Source: Nostoc sp. MS1 (GTDB lineage: Bacteria; Cyanobacteriota; Cyanobacteriia; Cyanobacteriales; Nostocaceae). Taken from it: a stretch of DNA of 64,000 nucleotides. Location of the stretch: assembly GCF_019976755.1 (NCBI RefSeq), contig NZ_AP023441.1, forward strand, positions 1,116,001-1,180,000, given 5' to 3'. How positions within the stretch are numbered: position 1 is the first letter of the stretch; every line of letters begins with the position of its first letter. A model generated the notes under the pieces. It saw only the letters and a program-made list of their open reading frames with translations, was not told the origin of the DNA and made no database searches. The position numbers and the translations under genes were made by a program. Shown here piece after piece: positions 44,232 through 53,756 of this stretch.

Positions 44232-45197
44232 ATGACTAACACCACCAACAAGCTAGACGATTTCGCTATTATCCTACCGATTTCTCAAGCAGCTCGTACT
44301 ACTGCCCAGCAATTCGCTAACAATCAGCCTAATTCCCAAAAAGCCGAGCAAGTCAGGCTCAATACTTTGGCTGTGTCAGTAGTCAACGACTATCTGCAAA
44401 TGATGGAAGTTCCCACTAATTTAACAGCTAGTGATAGTTGGAATCCAATCATGCAGCTTTGTGCGGATGTGGCTGATCTAGAAATTCCCTCACTTGGTCG
44501 TTTGGAGTGCCGTCCTGTAAAGTTACAAGAGCAAGTCTGTTCTGTTCCTCCAGAAACATGGGAGGAAAGAGTGGGTTATGTAATTGTGCAAGTTGATGAA
44601 AGCAACTCAGAAGCTAAGTTATTAGGTTTTATTAAAAAAGTTACAACCGAAACATTAAGCTTAAATCAACTACAACCGATAGAAGCATTAATTGATCGTC
44701 TAGAGCAACTCAAAAGTTCTCCTATTGATGCTTTGGTCAATTTGAGTCAGTGGTTTGTTGGTCAATGTGAAGCAGGTTGGCAAACTATAGAAGATTTGTG
44801 GAACTCTTTGGAAGCTAGACCAGCTTATGCTTTTCGTAGTCCGGTAAGTACTTCAGAAACAGCTTCTCAACAACAAACAGTTACCAGACGAGCCAAATTA
44901 ATTGATTTGGGTATCCAAATTGTCAATCAACCAGTAATGTTGATTGTCGAAATTGCGCCTGAAACCAATGGAAAAACCAGCGTCCGCTTACAACTTCACG
45001 CTATAGGTAATCAAATATACCTACCAACAGGGGTAGAACTTAAGGTGTTAGATACATCTGGATCAGTATTTATAGAAGCTCAAGCTAGAAGCTCTGACAA
45101 CTATCTCCAGTTACAATTCCGTGGGGAACTTGAGGAGCAATTTAGTGTTCAGGTATCATTGGATGATATGAATGTTACAGAAAACTTTGTAATTTAA
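44232..45197 (+). CDS. DUF1822-family protein
   Basis: 321 aa from the ATG at 44232 (MTNTTNKLDDFAIILPIS); GTG at 44121 would extend it into a poor region. The DUF1822 layout is a short helical N-terminus with RLNTLAVSVVNDYLQMM and WEERVGYVIVQV, and a beta-rich C-terminus. Function is unknown. It regularly precedes CHAT-CHASE2 genes in cyanobacteria, as here (160-bp gap). No signal peptide. Confidence 0.85.
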   Translation: MTNTTNKLDDFAIILPISQAARTTAQQFANNQPNSQKAEQVRLNTLAVSVVNDYLQMMEVPTNLTASDSWNPIMQLCADVADLEIPSLGRLECRPVKLQEQVCSVPPETWEERVGYVIVQVDESNSEAKLLGFIKKVTTETLSLNQLQPIEALIDRLEQLKSSPIDALVNLSQWFVGQCEAGWQTIEDLWNSLEARPAYAFRSPVSTSETASQQQTVTRRAKLIDLGIQIVNQPVMLIVEIAPETNGKTSVRLQLHAIGNQIYLPTGVELKVLDTSGSVFIEAQARSSDNYLQLQFRGELEEQFSVQVSLDDMNVTENFVI

Positions 45198-45359
45198 GGT
45201 ATCAAAATTTTTCATCATGTAATTGGTAATTGATACATCAAAATGGGTAATAAATTACAAGATGTACAAAATTCAAGCGATCGCTGGAATTGTGTATTTA
45301 TCTTTAAATCTGAGTGACTCAGAACTCCAGTGATTGGGAAGCAAGGCGGGGCGACGGTC

Positions 45360-47696
45360 ATGGCAAAGTTGGTGGTGCTAAAATTCGGAGATGGTGGTTT
45401 TGACCAAGGGTTTACCGTGACTCTCCAGATTGGCGAAGAAAGCGATCGCCCTTCGACAGAAATCACAGGTAAGCTCCCACCATGTCCTGATATGCTGCTG
45501 TATTACACTCGCTGGCAGTCCACCTATCTACAATTGGGTAACGGTTATCGCTTAGATGCTGACAAAATCCAAGTTACCAATGTATCAATTACCCAAGATT
45601 GCCACGAATTAGCTCATACCTTGCGGTTACGCTTTAATCATTGGTTACAAGCACAAGAGTTTCGCCCCTTACGAGAAAAATGGCTAGAAAAATTACAACC
45701 AACTGACGAAATTCGCGTAATTTTACAGTCAGAAAATAGCCACTTACAAAGATTACCTTGGCACATCTGGGACTTATTAGAACGCTATCCCAAAGCAGAA
45801 ATCGCTCTGTCCTCACCAAGCTACGAGCTAATTCATAAGCGTCGCACCCCTAACCCCATTGTTAATATTCTGGCGATCGTTGGTAATAGTCAGGGAATTA
45901 ATACCCAAGCTGACCAAGCAATGCTGCAAAATTTTCCTAATGCCGATGTCAGCCTTTTAGTAGAACCACAACGTAAAGAATTAACAGATTATCTTTGGGG
46001 TAAAAACTGCGATATTTTATTTTTCGCTGGACACAGTTCTAGTCAAGGACATGACGGTATAGGTAGAATCTACCTCAACAAAACTGATAGCCTCAGCATT
46101 GGTGAATTAAAGTATGCTCTCAAACAAGCCATAGAAAGAGGCTTACAGTTAGCAATTTTCAACTCCTGTGATGGACTGGGACTGGCAAAGGAACTGGCGG
46201 ATTTAAACATTCCCCAAATCATTGTCATGCGCGAACCTGTTCCCGATCAGGTCGCTCAAGAATTTTTAAAGTATTTTATTCAAAGCTTTGCTAGTGGTGA
46301 ATCTTTATACCAAGCAGTCCGACACGCCAGAGAACGCCTGCAAGGTTTAGAAGATAGATTTCCCTGTGCAACTTGGCTACCAGTAATTTGTCAAAATCCT
46401 GCCCAAAGACCGCTTACTTGGAACGAATTAGCCGAACCTGTAACACAACCTATATTTAATGATGTTCCAGCCGTTCCTAAACAACGTGGGTTAAAGAAGG
46501 TGGCTTTGTCAAGCTTGCTGGTAACGGCTGTAGTTTGTGGCTTAAGGTTTTTGGGAGTATTACAGACAGCCGAACTACTAGCCTATGACCAAATGATGCG
46601 ATCGCGCCCCGACGAAGGCCCCGATCCCCGCATACTTGTAGTCACAATCGATGATGAAGATTTAGCTAATCAACGTCGTAACGGAGAGTCATTAAAAGGA
46701 ACATCAGTTTCCGAAAAATCCCTTAGCCAACTATTAACAAAACTCTCCCAATATCAACCTAAAGCTATTGGTTTAGATATTTATCGTGACTTCCCCGCCG
46801 AACAACCAGACTTAATTTCTCGACTCAAACAGACTGACAATTTAATTGGTGTGTGTAAGGGAAGTGATACAACTGCCAATATCAAAGGCATTGAACCACC
46901 ACCAGAAATCCCTAGAGAACGTCAAGGCTTTAGCGACTTCGTTCATGATGCTGATGGCGTAGTGCGGCGACATCTCCTATTTATGAATCAGGAAACCGCA
47001 TCATTATGTTCTGCGCCCTATGCCTTCAGTACACAATTAGCATTTCTTTATCTCTCATCTTTAGGGATTGAATCAAAATTCACCTCAGAAGCAGCCACTA
47101 AGAATTTACAGATAGGCAATACAGTGCTTCATCGCCTCTCATCTCGCACAGGAGCTTACCAGGGTATTGATGCTAATGGTGGTCAAATTCTCCTCAATTA
47201 CCGCGCTTCCCGAAAAATCGCTGAACAGGTGACACTCACCCAAATTTTAAATAGTCCCATTAATCCCAATGCCATTAAAGATCGGATTATACTGATTGGT
47301 GTAGTAGCGAAAGGAGACTTTCCCGACTATTGGGGAACACCTTACGGTAGTCGTTTAGACGAGCAAATGCCAGGAATAATGGTACAGGCTCACATGGTTA
47401 GCCAGATTATTAGTGCTGTTCTCGATAGGCGCTCATTGTTAACGGTGTGGATGCCTGGATTAGAAATACTCTGGATTGGCACTTGGGCTACTCTAGGCGG
47501 CTTCCTCGCTTGGCGATGGCGTTTATTCTCCAAGTTAGCATTAGCCGTTGGTGTAAGTTCTAGTGTTTTGTATTTGATGAGTCTCAGCCTACTAGTTTGG
47601 GGCTTTTGGGTTCCCTTTGTCCCAGCCGCCTTATCCTTAGTGTCAAGTGTGGCTGTAGTGACAATTCAAAATAGGGGAGTAGGGAGTAGGGAGTAG
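45360..47696 (+). CDS. CHAT-CHASE2 membrane protein
   Basis: 778 aa from ATG 45360. A CHAT-type domain spans about 130-360: DILFFAGHSSSQGHDG carries the His and LAIFNSCDGLGLA the Cys. A transmembrane segment then leads to a CHASE2 sensor domain (about 400-690: LLAYDQMMRSRPDEGPDPRILVVTID). Three C-terminal membrane helices follow. CHASE2 is an extracytoplasmic sensor, so the cytoplasmic CHAT protease could be switched by an outside signal. The last codons and stop come from a tandem repeat (GVGSRE). Confidence 0.9.
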   Translation: MAKLVVLKFGDGGFDQGFTVTLQIGEESDRPSTEITGKLPPCPDMLLYYTRWQSTYLQLGNGYRLDADKIQVTNVSITQDCHELAHTLRLRFNHWLQAQEFRPLREKWLEKLQPTDEIRVILQSENSHLQRLPWHIWDLLERYPKAEIALSSPSYELIHKRRTPNPIVNILAIVGNSQGINTQADQAMLQNFPNADVSLLVEPQRKELTDYLWGKNCDILFFAGHSSSQGHDGIGRIYLNKTDSLSIGELKYALKQAIERGLQLAIFNSCDGLGLAKELADLNIPQIIVMREPVPDQVAQEFLKYFIQSFASGESLYQAVRHARERLQGLEDRFPCATWLPVICQNPAQRPLTWNELAEPVTQPIFNDVPAVPKQRGLKKVALSSLLVTAVVCGLRFLGVLQTAELLAYDQMMRSRPDEGPDPRILVVTIDDEDLANQRRNGESLKGTSVSEKSLSQLLTKLSQYQPKAIGLDIYRDFPAEQPDLISRLKQTDNLIGVCKGSDTTANIKGIEPPPEIPRERQGFSDFVHDADGVVRRHLLFMNQETASLCSAPYAFSTQLAFLYLSSLGIESKFTSEAATKNLQIGNTVLHRLSSRTGAYQGIDANGGQILLNYRASRKIAEQVTLTQILNSPINPNAIKDRIILIGVVAKGDFPDYWGTPYGSRLDEQMPGIMVQAHMVSQIISAVLDRRSLLTVWMPGLEILWIGTWATLGGFLAWRWRLFSKLALAVGVSSSVLYLMSLSLLVWGFWVPFVPAALSLVSSVAVVTIQNRGVGSRE

Positions 47697-47815
47697 GGAG
47701 TAGGGAGTAAGGAGTGGGGGGAGCAGAGGTGCAGAGGTGCAGAGGAGAATAACTGTGGACTGTGGACTGTGGACTGTTGACTAATGACCAATGACCAATG
47801 ACCAATGACCAATAA
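47672..47815. repeat. STRR arrays after the CHAT-CHASE2 gene
   Basis: GGGAGTA heptamers (47672-47715), GCAGAGGT units (47720-47745), GACTGTG units (47752-47780) and ATGACCA units (47781-47810) in a row. The first array supplies the stop codon of the preceding gene. Confidence 0.9.
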
Positions 47816-47820
47816 ATAAT

Positions 47821-48639
47821 ATGTCTAATTTAAAACCTATTAAACTATTAGTTGCGATCGCTGTAGGCTATACCAGCTTATTAGGTGGAAATTCCTGGGT
47901 ATTAGCAAGCAGGCCTAATGTTAGTGCTGCTAAACCAAATAACACAAATAACTTACCTTTAATTACTCCTACTAAAAAAACTCACTTTGCTCAAGTACCT
48001 CTACCAAGCTCAGAACGTCGTCCTGGAGGGCGTGTTCGTGGTGGTGCTAAACGGGGTTCTTGTCCCTCAGTGGAACCGCAATTAACTGCTTTAGTACCAT
48101 TTACCCAAACTGCTCCCACCGTCACTGATGTTTGGGGATTTACAACACAGGCACATCCGACACTTTTATTCTATGTGCCGTACTCTAAAGATTCTGGCTA
48201 TCCGATGGAATTTGTCTTGCAAGACCAGGATGCGAATATTATTTACCAAAAAGCGATCGCTCTCCCAGAAAAACCAGGAATCATCAGCGTTTCCCTACCT
48301 ACTGACGCTGCTGCTTTAGCTCTAGATAAGCAATACCGTTGGTTTTTCACCGTAGAATGTGACCCACAAAAATCCTCACCCCCCATCTATGTTGAAGGAG
48401 TAATTCAGCGAGTCCAACTCAAACCCGCAACTATCAAGCAGTTAGAAACAAGCTCACCATTACAGAAAGTTGACATTTACACTGAAAATGGCATTTGGTT
48501 CGATTCTGCCGAAATCCTATTTCAACTCCGTCAACAAAATCCTCAAGATGCCACACTTGCCGAGAAATGGAGAAGTTTACTGACCAGCATCAAGTTAGAC
48601 GACATTATACCCAAACCTCTAGTTTCTTCTAAACCATAA
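47821..48639 (+). CDS. DUF928-family exported protein
   Basis: 272 aa with a signal peptide (LLVAIAVGYTSLLGGNSWVLA) and a basic linker (PGGRVRGGAKRGSCPS). The DUF928 body has LTALVPFTQTAPTV, FYVPYSKDSGYPMEF and a C-terminal helical part. Members sit beside CHAT/CHASE2 genes in cyanobacteria. Probably periplasmic. Function unknown. Confidence 0.85.
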   Translation: MSNLKPIKLLVAIAVGYTSLLGGNSWVLASRPNVSAAKPNNTNNLPLITPTKKTHFAQVPLPSSERRPGGRVRGGAKRGSCPSVEPQLTALVPFTQTAPTVTDVWGFTTQAHPTLLFYVPYSKDSGYPMEFVLQDQDANIIYQKAIALPEKPGIISVSLPTDAAALALDKQYRWFFTVECDPQKSSPPIYVEGVIQRVQLKPATIKQLETSSPLQKVDIYTENGIWFDSAEILFQLRQQNPQDATLAEKWRSLLTSIKLDDIIPKPLVSSKP

Positions 48640-48672
48640 TGAGTGCTGAGTGCTGAGTACTGAGTGTTGAGC
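48640..48672. repeat. STRR (GAGTGCT)n
   Basis: Four or five GAGTGCT-type heptamers immediately after the DUF928 stop. Confidence 0.8.
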
Positions 48673-48695
48673 AAAAGTATTTAACCTCCTGCCTC

Positions 48696-49259
48696 CTACT
48701 CCTTCAACCTGGAATGCTGAGGACGGCAAGGACTACCCCAGCAAACTTGCCCTGCCGGCATACTACTAAAAACGCTACTACGAGCGCCAATTACAGTATT
48801 AGCGCCAATTTGTACCCCTGGCGCTATAAAACAATCTGTAGCTACCCAAGCACCATTACCGACGGTGATACCTGCTATTTTTAACCCAAATGCTGGGTCT
48901 TGGATATCATGGCTACCAGTACATAGATAACTTTTCTGTGAAATTACGCAATGCTGACCGATGTTAATTTCATCTAAGCTATAGAGAACTACATCGTCAC
49001 CAATCCAACTGTAATCTCCGATAGTAACTTTCCAAGGAAATGTAAAACGGGCAGTAGGACGGACAACCACGCCTTTACCAATTCGCGCCCCGAATAGACG
49101 TAATATCCAACAACGTATGTTACTAAAAGGATGAGGAGTGAGAGGAAAGGCGATCGCTTGCACTAACCACCATAACAAAATATACCAATTTGCCCGTCCT
49201 CGATTAAACCAAGATTGGTTGTACTGGCGTAAATCTACAAAAGGTTTGTCGTTAGTCAT
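48696..49259 (-). CDS. WcaF-like hexapeptide-repeat acetyltransferase
   Basis: 187 aa. A left-handed beta-helix of hexapeptide repeats (IGKGVVVRPTARFTFPWKVTIGD, IGANTVIGARSSVF) with an N-terminal WYILLWWLVQAIAFPL segment, as in colanic-acid-type O-acetyltransferases. It should acetylate sugars of exopolysaccharide. The ATG sits exactly at the edge of a STRR array. The two glycosyltransferases upstream share strand and are its likely partners. Confidence 0.9.
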   Translation of the reverse strand: MTNDKPFVDLRQYNQSWFNRGRANWYILLWWLVQAIAFPLTPHPFSNIRCWILRLFGARIGKGVVVRPTARFTFPWKVTIGDYSWIGDDVVLYSLDEINIGQHCVISQKSYLCTGSHDIQDPAFGLKIAGITVGNGAWVATDCFIAPGVQIGANTVIGARSSVFSSMPAGQVCWGSPCRPQHSRLKE

Positions 49260-49345
49260 TGGTCATTGGTCATTGGTCATTGGTCATTAGTCATTAGTCA
49301 TTAGTCATTAGTCATTAGTCCATAGTCATTAGTCCATAGTCAACA
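49260..49345. repeat. STRR (GGTCATT / AGTCATT)n array
   Basis: About ten heptamers in a row, alternating GGTCATT, AGTCATT and AGTCCAT types, directly upstream of the acetyltransferase start codon on the minus strand. Confidence 0.95.
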
Positions 49346-49392
49346 GTCAACAGTTTTTCTCCTCTGTCCTCTGCTTCCCCACTCCCCAATTT

Positions 49393-50334
49393 TTAGGTTG
49401 TAGACTTTTCGACTTCTTGAACTAGAGATGGTGGGAGGGAGGGAGAAGTATTTGCAGTGTTCAATTGACCGCCACAATTGCTTAATTCGTAGAGTTTAAC
49501 GCCAATTTGATATTCGTATTGACTTAACAACCGCCCATAAATATATCCAGCTTTGCCATCGAGAAAGCCTAGCCGAATAATGTAGAACAAAATAAACCTT
49601 AAAAGCGGTTTAAATGGCAGGCGTACCCAGACTTTTTTGAGAAAGCGTTTGCGTTGTACGGCTTCACCAAATAAATTAGCTCCAATGGTATCGCTTTGAT
49701 CTTCACCTGTAATCAGGTTGTAATAAACGCGGGCTTCCCAATTAGAATAACGATTGTGTCTTTCTAGCCAGTGGTAAATATCACGGAAATCTTCATGGAG
49801 CATATCCTGTTTGAGATACCCGACTTTACCCTGCAAGACAACGTGTTCATGAACTTCGTTATCGCCTGTGTTTGGTACGTCTTCGGTATGTAAATTTTCG
49901 TAGCGTCCTAACTTATGCTTAAATAAGCGCAAGTTCCAATCGGGATATTTGCCACCGTAGCGAATCCATTTACCCAAGAAAAATACGCGACGGTTGAGAT
50001 AGTAGCCTGTATATTCTTCTTGTTTAATAACTTGAGCGATTTCATCCCACAATTCATTAGGAATGCGTTCATCACAATCTACAATCAGTACCCACTCGTT
50101 ACGAAATGGTAGGTTATCTAAAGACCAATTCTTCTTTTTCGGCCAACGTCCATTAAAGTGAAACTGAACTAGATTTACACCGTAATTTTTGGCAATCTCA
50201 GGACTTCTATCTGTACTTTGAGAATCTACAATAAATATTTCATCTGCTCTTTGTAGGCTGTCCAAGCAGGCTGGTAGATTTGCCTCTTCATTTTTGGCGG
50301 GGATGAGTACAGAAACGGGAACTTTAGATGACAT
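49393..50334 (-). CDS. Family 2 glycosyltransferase (WaaE/KdtX-like)
   Basis: 313 aa. VSVLIPAKNEEANLPACLDSLQR, IFIVDSQSTDRSPEIA and WVLIVDCDERIPNEL give the GT2 nucleotide-binding and DxD-type motifs. The length and HEHVVLQGKVGYL region match the LPS-core or capsule glycosyltransferase branch. It probably adds a sugar to cell-envelope polysaccharide. In an operon with the next upstream glycosyltransferase (24-bp gap). Confidence 0.9.
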   Translation of the reverse strand: MSSKVPVSVLIPAKNEEANLPACLDSLQRADEIFIVDSQSTDRSPEIAKNYGVNLVQFHFNGRWPKKKNWSLDNLPFRNEWVLIVDCDERIPNELWDEIAQVIKQEEYTGYYLNRRVFFLGKWIRYGGKYPDWNLRLFKHKLGRYENLHTEDVPNTGDNEVHEHVVLQGKVGYLKQDMLHEDFRDIYHWLERHNRYSNWEARVYYNLITGEDQSDTIGANLFGEAVQRKRFLKKVWVRLPFKPLLRFILFYIIRLGFLDGKAGYIYGRLLSQYEYQIGVKLYELSNCGGQLNTANTSPSLPPSLVQEVEKSTT

Positions 50335-50357
50335 ACTATATAAATTACTTTAAAGGA

Positions 50358-51299
50358 CTATTGACTACTTTTATTATTAGCTGTAAACAGTAAACCTTGA
50401 AGCACTGCATTTAAGTAACCTATTTGGCCATAGGCATATACAAGGTTATCAAAACGCACGGCTGGATTGGAAAAATATCGGGCAGCTTTATACAAACCAC
50501 GCGCTAACCTCTCGCCACCCCTGGATAATTGCCCAATTCCTGCCCTCCCTGCTACTTGTTCTCGATAGCACTCACTGATTCCTTGCCACCATCCCCGGTT
50601 TAAAAACCAGGAGCGATTGAGGCGTTCTGGGGCAACGTTATGAGCAACTAAGGCTTCTGGTAGATAGGCAACTTGCCAACCCCCTTTGAGTGCGAGTTCT
50701 GTCATTTGTAGTTCCTCATTAGATAGGAGGTTTTTTCCTACACGACCAAGATGAGGGTCAAAACCACCGATTTCTGCTAAAAAAGTGCGGCGGATAGAAT
50801 AATTCAAGCCTCTTGGTGTTAACCCTGGTTGCTGAATATAAACCACATCCTCACCTAAATCATAGGCTCCCAAATTTCCTGCTAACTCAGAGGATAGCCA
50901 AGCTGGTGCTTCGATGTTTGGAGGCCAAAGGAGGGTGACTTTACCGCCAGCGATCGCTAGTTGCGGATTTTGTTGATAAGCAGCATACAATACCTGTAGC
51001 CAATGCTTACTAGCGACTGCATCATCATCTAAATAAGCCAGAATTTCGGCATTAGCGATTTTAGCACCAGTATTTCGCGCTACAGATAAACCAATGGTGG
51101 GTTCAAATACATATTTTAAACGTGAATCACTAGCCCTCTGCTCAACAACTTCACGGGTGCGATCGCTAGATCCGTTATCTACTACCACAACTTCAAACTC
51201 ACCAGTGAAATCTTGCCCTAATAGGCTATCAATCGCCGCACCTAAATAGGTATCCCGATTATGAGTACAGATAATGGCAGAGATTTGAGTATCTGGCAT
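50358..51299 (-). CDS. Family 2 glycosyltransferase
   Basis: 313 aa from ATG 51299 (MPDTQISAIICTHNRDTYL); an ATG 72 bp upstream would add an unlikely extension. Motifs EVVVVDNGSSDRTREV and EILAYLDDDAVASKHWL (DDD metal site). A C-terminal region with RNAGAKI-type acceptor-side patterns is seen (SVARNTGAKIANA). Likely exopolysaccharide synthesis with its neighbours; similar genes occur in hormogonium polysaccharide loci, an assignment I cannot confirm. Confidence 0.9.
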   Translation of the reverse strand: MPDTQISAIICTHNRDTYLGAAIDSLLGQDFTGEFEVVVVDNGSSDRTREVVEQRASDSRLKYVFEPTIGLSVARNTGAKIANAEILAYLDDDAVASKHWLQVLYAAYQQNPQLAIAGGKVTLLWPPNIEAPAWLSSELAGNLGAYDLGEDVVYIQQPGLTPRGLNYSIRRTFLAEIGGFDPHLGRVGKNLLSNEELQMTELALKGGWQVAYLPEALVAHNVAPERLNRSWFLNRGWWQGISECYREQVAGRAGIGQLSRGGERLARGLYKAARYFSNPAVRFDNLVYAYGQIGYLNAVLQGLLFTANNKSSQ

Positions 51300-51531
51300 A
51301 ATACCAATTTTGGATTTTGGATTTTGGATTAACCATCTTAACCATGAGACAATTTTAGAAATCCCAAACAATACAAACCATCATAATTTGGCAATATCAT
51401 TAATTGGGAATTTCCTGTTCAGCTTGTAATCCGTAATTCATTTTGAATTTTACATTTATTCGCTGAGATTTAATCTATACTTTGATTTACCTCCTAACCA
51501 TCAGCGTTTTTGCGGAAATCGTGCTAATATT

Positions 51532-52332
51532 TTACGATTGTTGAATGTGACTATGTAAAACTACGAGGCTTTCGGCTAGTTGGCTAAGGCGAGTTTCTAG
51601 ATATTGTTTACGCCCCAACAATTGACGTAGTTTTTGGTAACGCGCGATCGCCATACTCACACTGACTAACTGATCAGGTGGACAAGGGCGTGACCAAACT
51701 TTACCAGAATTATCTAGTCCACAGAGATTATAACCAGTACGATAAGTTTGACCAGGAACTTTACCATCGTTAGCACAAATTTCTTCTACATAATTCATTA
51801 GCTGGTCAACTTCTGCGTGCCGTAATGTGGCAGTACCATTTGTTTCCGGTTCGCTAGGATTGGACTCTAACCAACCATTGACAATAGGCCCTTCTAAATA
51901 AATATCCTGAACTTGTTGTAATATATGTTGCAGTTCTTTCTGCCAGCTAGCAACTGTTTGTTGAATATCTTGCAATATATTCATCGCTAGTGCTGGATTT
52001 GCACCGTGACGATGACTACTAAATGTAGGCGTTTTAAATTTAGGCAGGATTGGTGTTTTACCTACTCCTTCTTCGGTAGGGAAAGTTTGTACAGAACCAT
52101 GATGAGGAAACAAATCCTGTGCCACAGAAGGCTCATCTTGGCTGTCTATCTCCAAGTCTTGTGTCTGTTCTAGACTTTGGTTTTCACTTTCAGTTTCTGT
52201 TGGCTCTTTTGCTGTAACACTGATTCTAAAAGATAAGGGACGTTTGGTAGCATCACTTACTTCTGTGGTAGCAGTGTCCTTATTCCCCAAATCATGTAAA
52301 GTTGCTTCGATGCGTTTTATGCCTGCTTTCAT
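51532..52332 (-). CDS. Hypothetical protein, 266 aa
   Basis: A low-complexity acidic/Ser-rich middle (about 20-110) separates an N-terminal helix (MKAGIKRIEATLHDLG) from a conserved-looking C-terminal half with two coiled-coil helices (SWQKELQHILQQVQDIYLEG and LRQLLGRKQYLETRLSQLAES). I know it only as a cyanobacterial unknown. Cytosolic by composition. Confidence 0.7.
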   Translation of the reverse strand: MKAGIKRIEATLHDLGNKDTATTEVSDATKRPLSFRISVTAKEPTETESENQSLEQTQDLEIDSQDEPSVAQDLFPHHGSVQTFPTEEGVGKTPILPKFKTPTFSSHRHGANPALAMNILQDIQQTVASWQKELQHILQQVQDIYLEGPIVNGWLESNPSEPETNGTATLRHAEVDQLMNYVEEICANDGKVPGQTYRTGYNLCGLDNSGKVWSRPCPPDQLVSVSMAIARYQKLRQLLGRKQYLETRLSQLAESLVVLHSHIQQS

Positions 52333-52489
52333 ATATTTACCCTGAAATCTAGGTTCCCCAAAGTTGTTGATAATTCACGATGGGGGTATTAAGATTTTTT
52401 AGCTTGTGCCAATTTTGGCATAAATAATGCTGGTGTTAATTTTATCTCTTAAAAGTTATTTATTGTCACGAAAATTTTAAATAAAAGAG

Positions 52490-52608
52490 ATAAGGGAGAT
52501 AGGGGAGATAAGGAAGTGGGGGAGATGAGGGAGATGAGGGAGAACAACTATGGACTATTGACTATGGACTAATGACTAATGACTAATGACTAATGACTAA
52601 TGACCAAT
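52490..52608. repeat. STRR arrays upstream of cobU
   Basis: GGGAGAT-type units (52495-52545), GGACTAT/TGGACTA units (52550-52572) and TAATGAC heptamers (52570-52605). The last array contains the cobU start codon. It fills the 267-bp gap 52333-52599 together with plain AT-rich sequence. Confidence 0.9.
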
Positions 52609-53181
52609 AAAAATGAGGAGCCAGCTTTGGGACAAGTCATCTTAATTACGGGGCCTGCTAGGTCTGGAAAAAGTGAATGGGCGGAAACTTTGGCAAGACA
52701 GTCAGGGAAATCAGTTATCTATGTAGCTACAGCAACTACTATTCCTGATGATGCCGAATGGCAAGAACGCATTCAACAACATCAAAACCGCCGTCCTCCA
52801 GATTGGATAACCTTAGAAGTGCCAATTACACTGTCTGCAACTCTGGCAAATATCAAACCAAGCAATTGTGTTTTAGTGGACTCCTTGGGTACTTGGGTCG
52901 CTAATTTTTTAGAAGATGATGAAGTCAGTTGGGCAAATACTGTGACAGAATTTTTGGTTACGGTACAGCTAGTTGCTGCTGATATGCTATTTGTTGCCGA
53001 AGAAACAGGTTGGGGTGTAGTGCCAGCATATCCTTTAGGGCGCACATTCCGCGATCGCCTGGGGTCTTTAGTCCGTCAATTAGGGGGAATTTGCGAAACG
53101 GTTTATTTAGTTACTGGTGGATATGCCCTCAATCTCAGCACACTTGGGACAAGATTACCAGACTCAGCAGATTATGAATGA
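52600..53181 (+). CDS. cobU: CobU/CobP, adenosylcobinamide kinase/guanylyltransferase
   Basis: 193 aa bifunctional enzyme of late cobalamin (pseudo-B12) assembly: phosphorylates adenosylcobinamide, then transfers GMP to it. P-loop ITGPARSGKSEWAE (residues 16-29), the guanylylated-His region QQHQNRRPPDWIT, and VADMLFVAEETGWGVVPAYPLGR near 125-150. The N-terminal 5-8 residues come from a STRR array, and ATG 52600 is only one of several in-phase ATGs possible. No B12 riboswitch seen. Confidence 0.95.
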   Translation: MTNKNEEPALGQVILITGPARSGKSEWAETLARQSGKSVIYVATATTIPDDAEWQERIQQHQNRRPPDWITLEVPITLSATLANIKPSNCVLVDSLGTWVANFLEDDEVSWANTVTEFLVTVQLVAADMLFVAEETGWGVVPAYPLGRTFRDRLGSLVRQLGGICETVYLVTGGYALNLSTLGTRLPDSADYE

Positions 53182-53311
53182 TTAAGCAATGATTGAGAAA
53201 TGTTGAGAGAACTTGATTATTATGCTGATGTGCAAAACTAGAGGTTTTCTTAAGAGAAAATTAATCCAATCGGTATATCAATTTCCCTAGTACCGATTGT
53301 AAGATCGTGCT

Positions 53312-53743
53312 ATGGCAACTAAAGAAGAAGTTAAAAGATATCTTGCCTACTGGTTTCAGTTAGGTAAGAAAGTAGTGATCACTGATGAGGGAACACACTT
53401 GTTGCCTCAACCTATATTCCAAGGCGATCGCTATAGTCAAGAATTTGAAGCGTGTTGGCAAAAGATTCTATCATCATCTGATGAGTCTTATCTAGATGGA
53501 ACGGAAGAAAGCATTGCCGAACTGTTAACACCACAATGGGATATGGTAGATTGCAGTCGTTGTGCCATGCCAGTTCCTCTGCGAAATGTTGGTATGCCTC
53601 CAGTATCATGTCCCTGTTCTAACTTACCAGGATGGCCAAATACTGAGTTACCAGGGCCAAGATGTCCAATTGATAACCAAGAGCAACTAAAAGCTATTCG
53701 TAATCGGCTTACAGGAAATTTAACTCCGGTTACTAATTCGTAA
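53312..53743 (+). CDS. Hypothetical protein, 143 aa, Cys-rich C-terminus
   Basis: Starts MATKEEVKRYLAYWFQLGKKV. The second half has VDCSRCAMP, SCPCSNLPGWPN and GPRCPID, so six cysteines that could bind metal. No recognised family; known to me only as a cyanobacterial unknown. Converges with the DCC-family gene. Confidence 0.75.
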   Translation: MATKEEVKRYLAYWFQLGKKVVITDEGTHLLPQPIFQGDRYSQEFEACWQKILSSSDESYLDGTEESIAELLTPQWDMVDCSRCAMPVPLRNVGMPPVSCPCSNLPGWPNTELPGPRCPIDNQEQLKAIRNRLTGNLTPVTNS

Positions 53744-53756
53744 TGGGCTAACCCCA

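Noticed and set aside
49260..49345. Repeat array that could look like CRISPR
   Set aside because: Units are 7 bp in direct tandem with no unique spacers, and no cas genes are near. These are STRR repeats.
52333..52599. Cobalamin riboswitch upstream of cobU
   Set aside because: The region is made of STRR units and AT-rich DNA; no B12-box-like conserved segment was seen.
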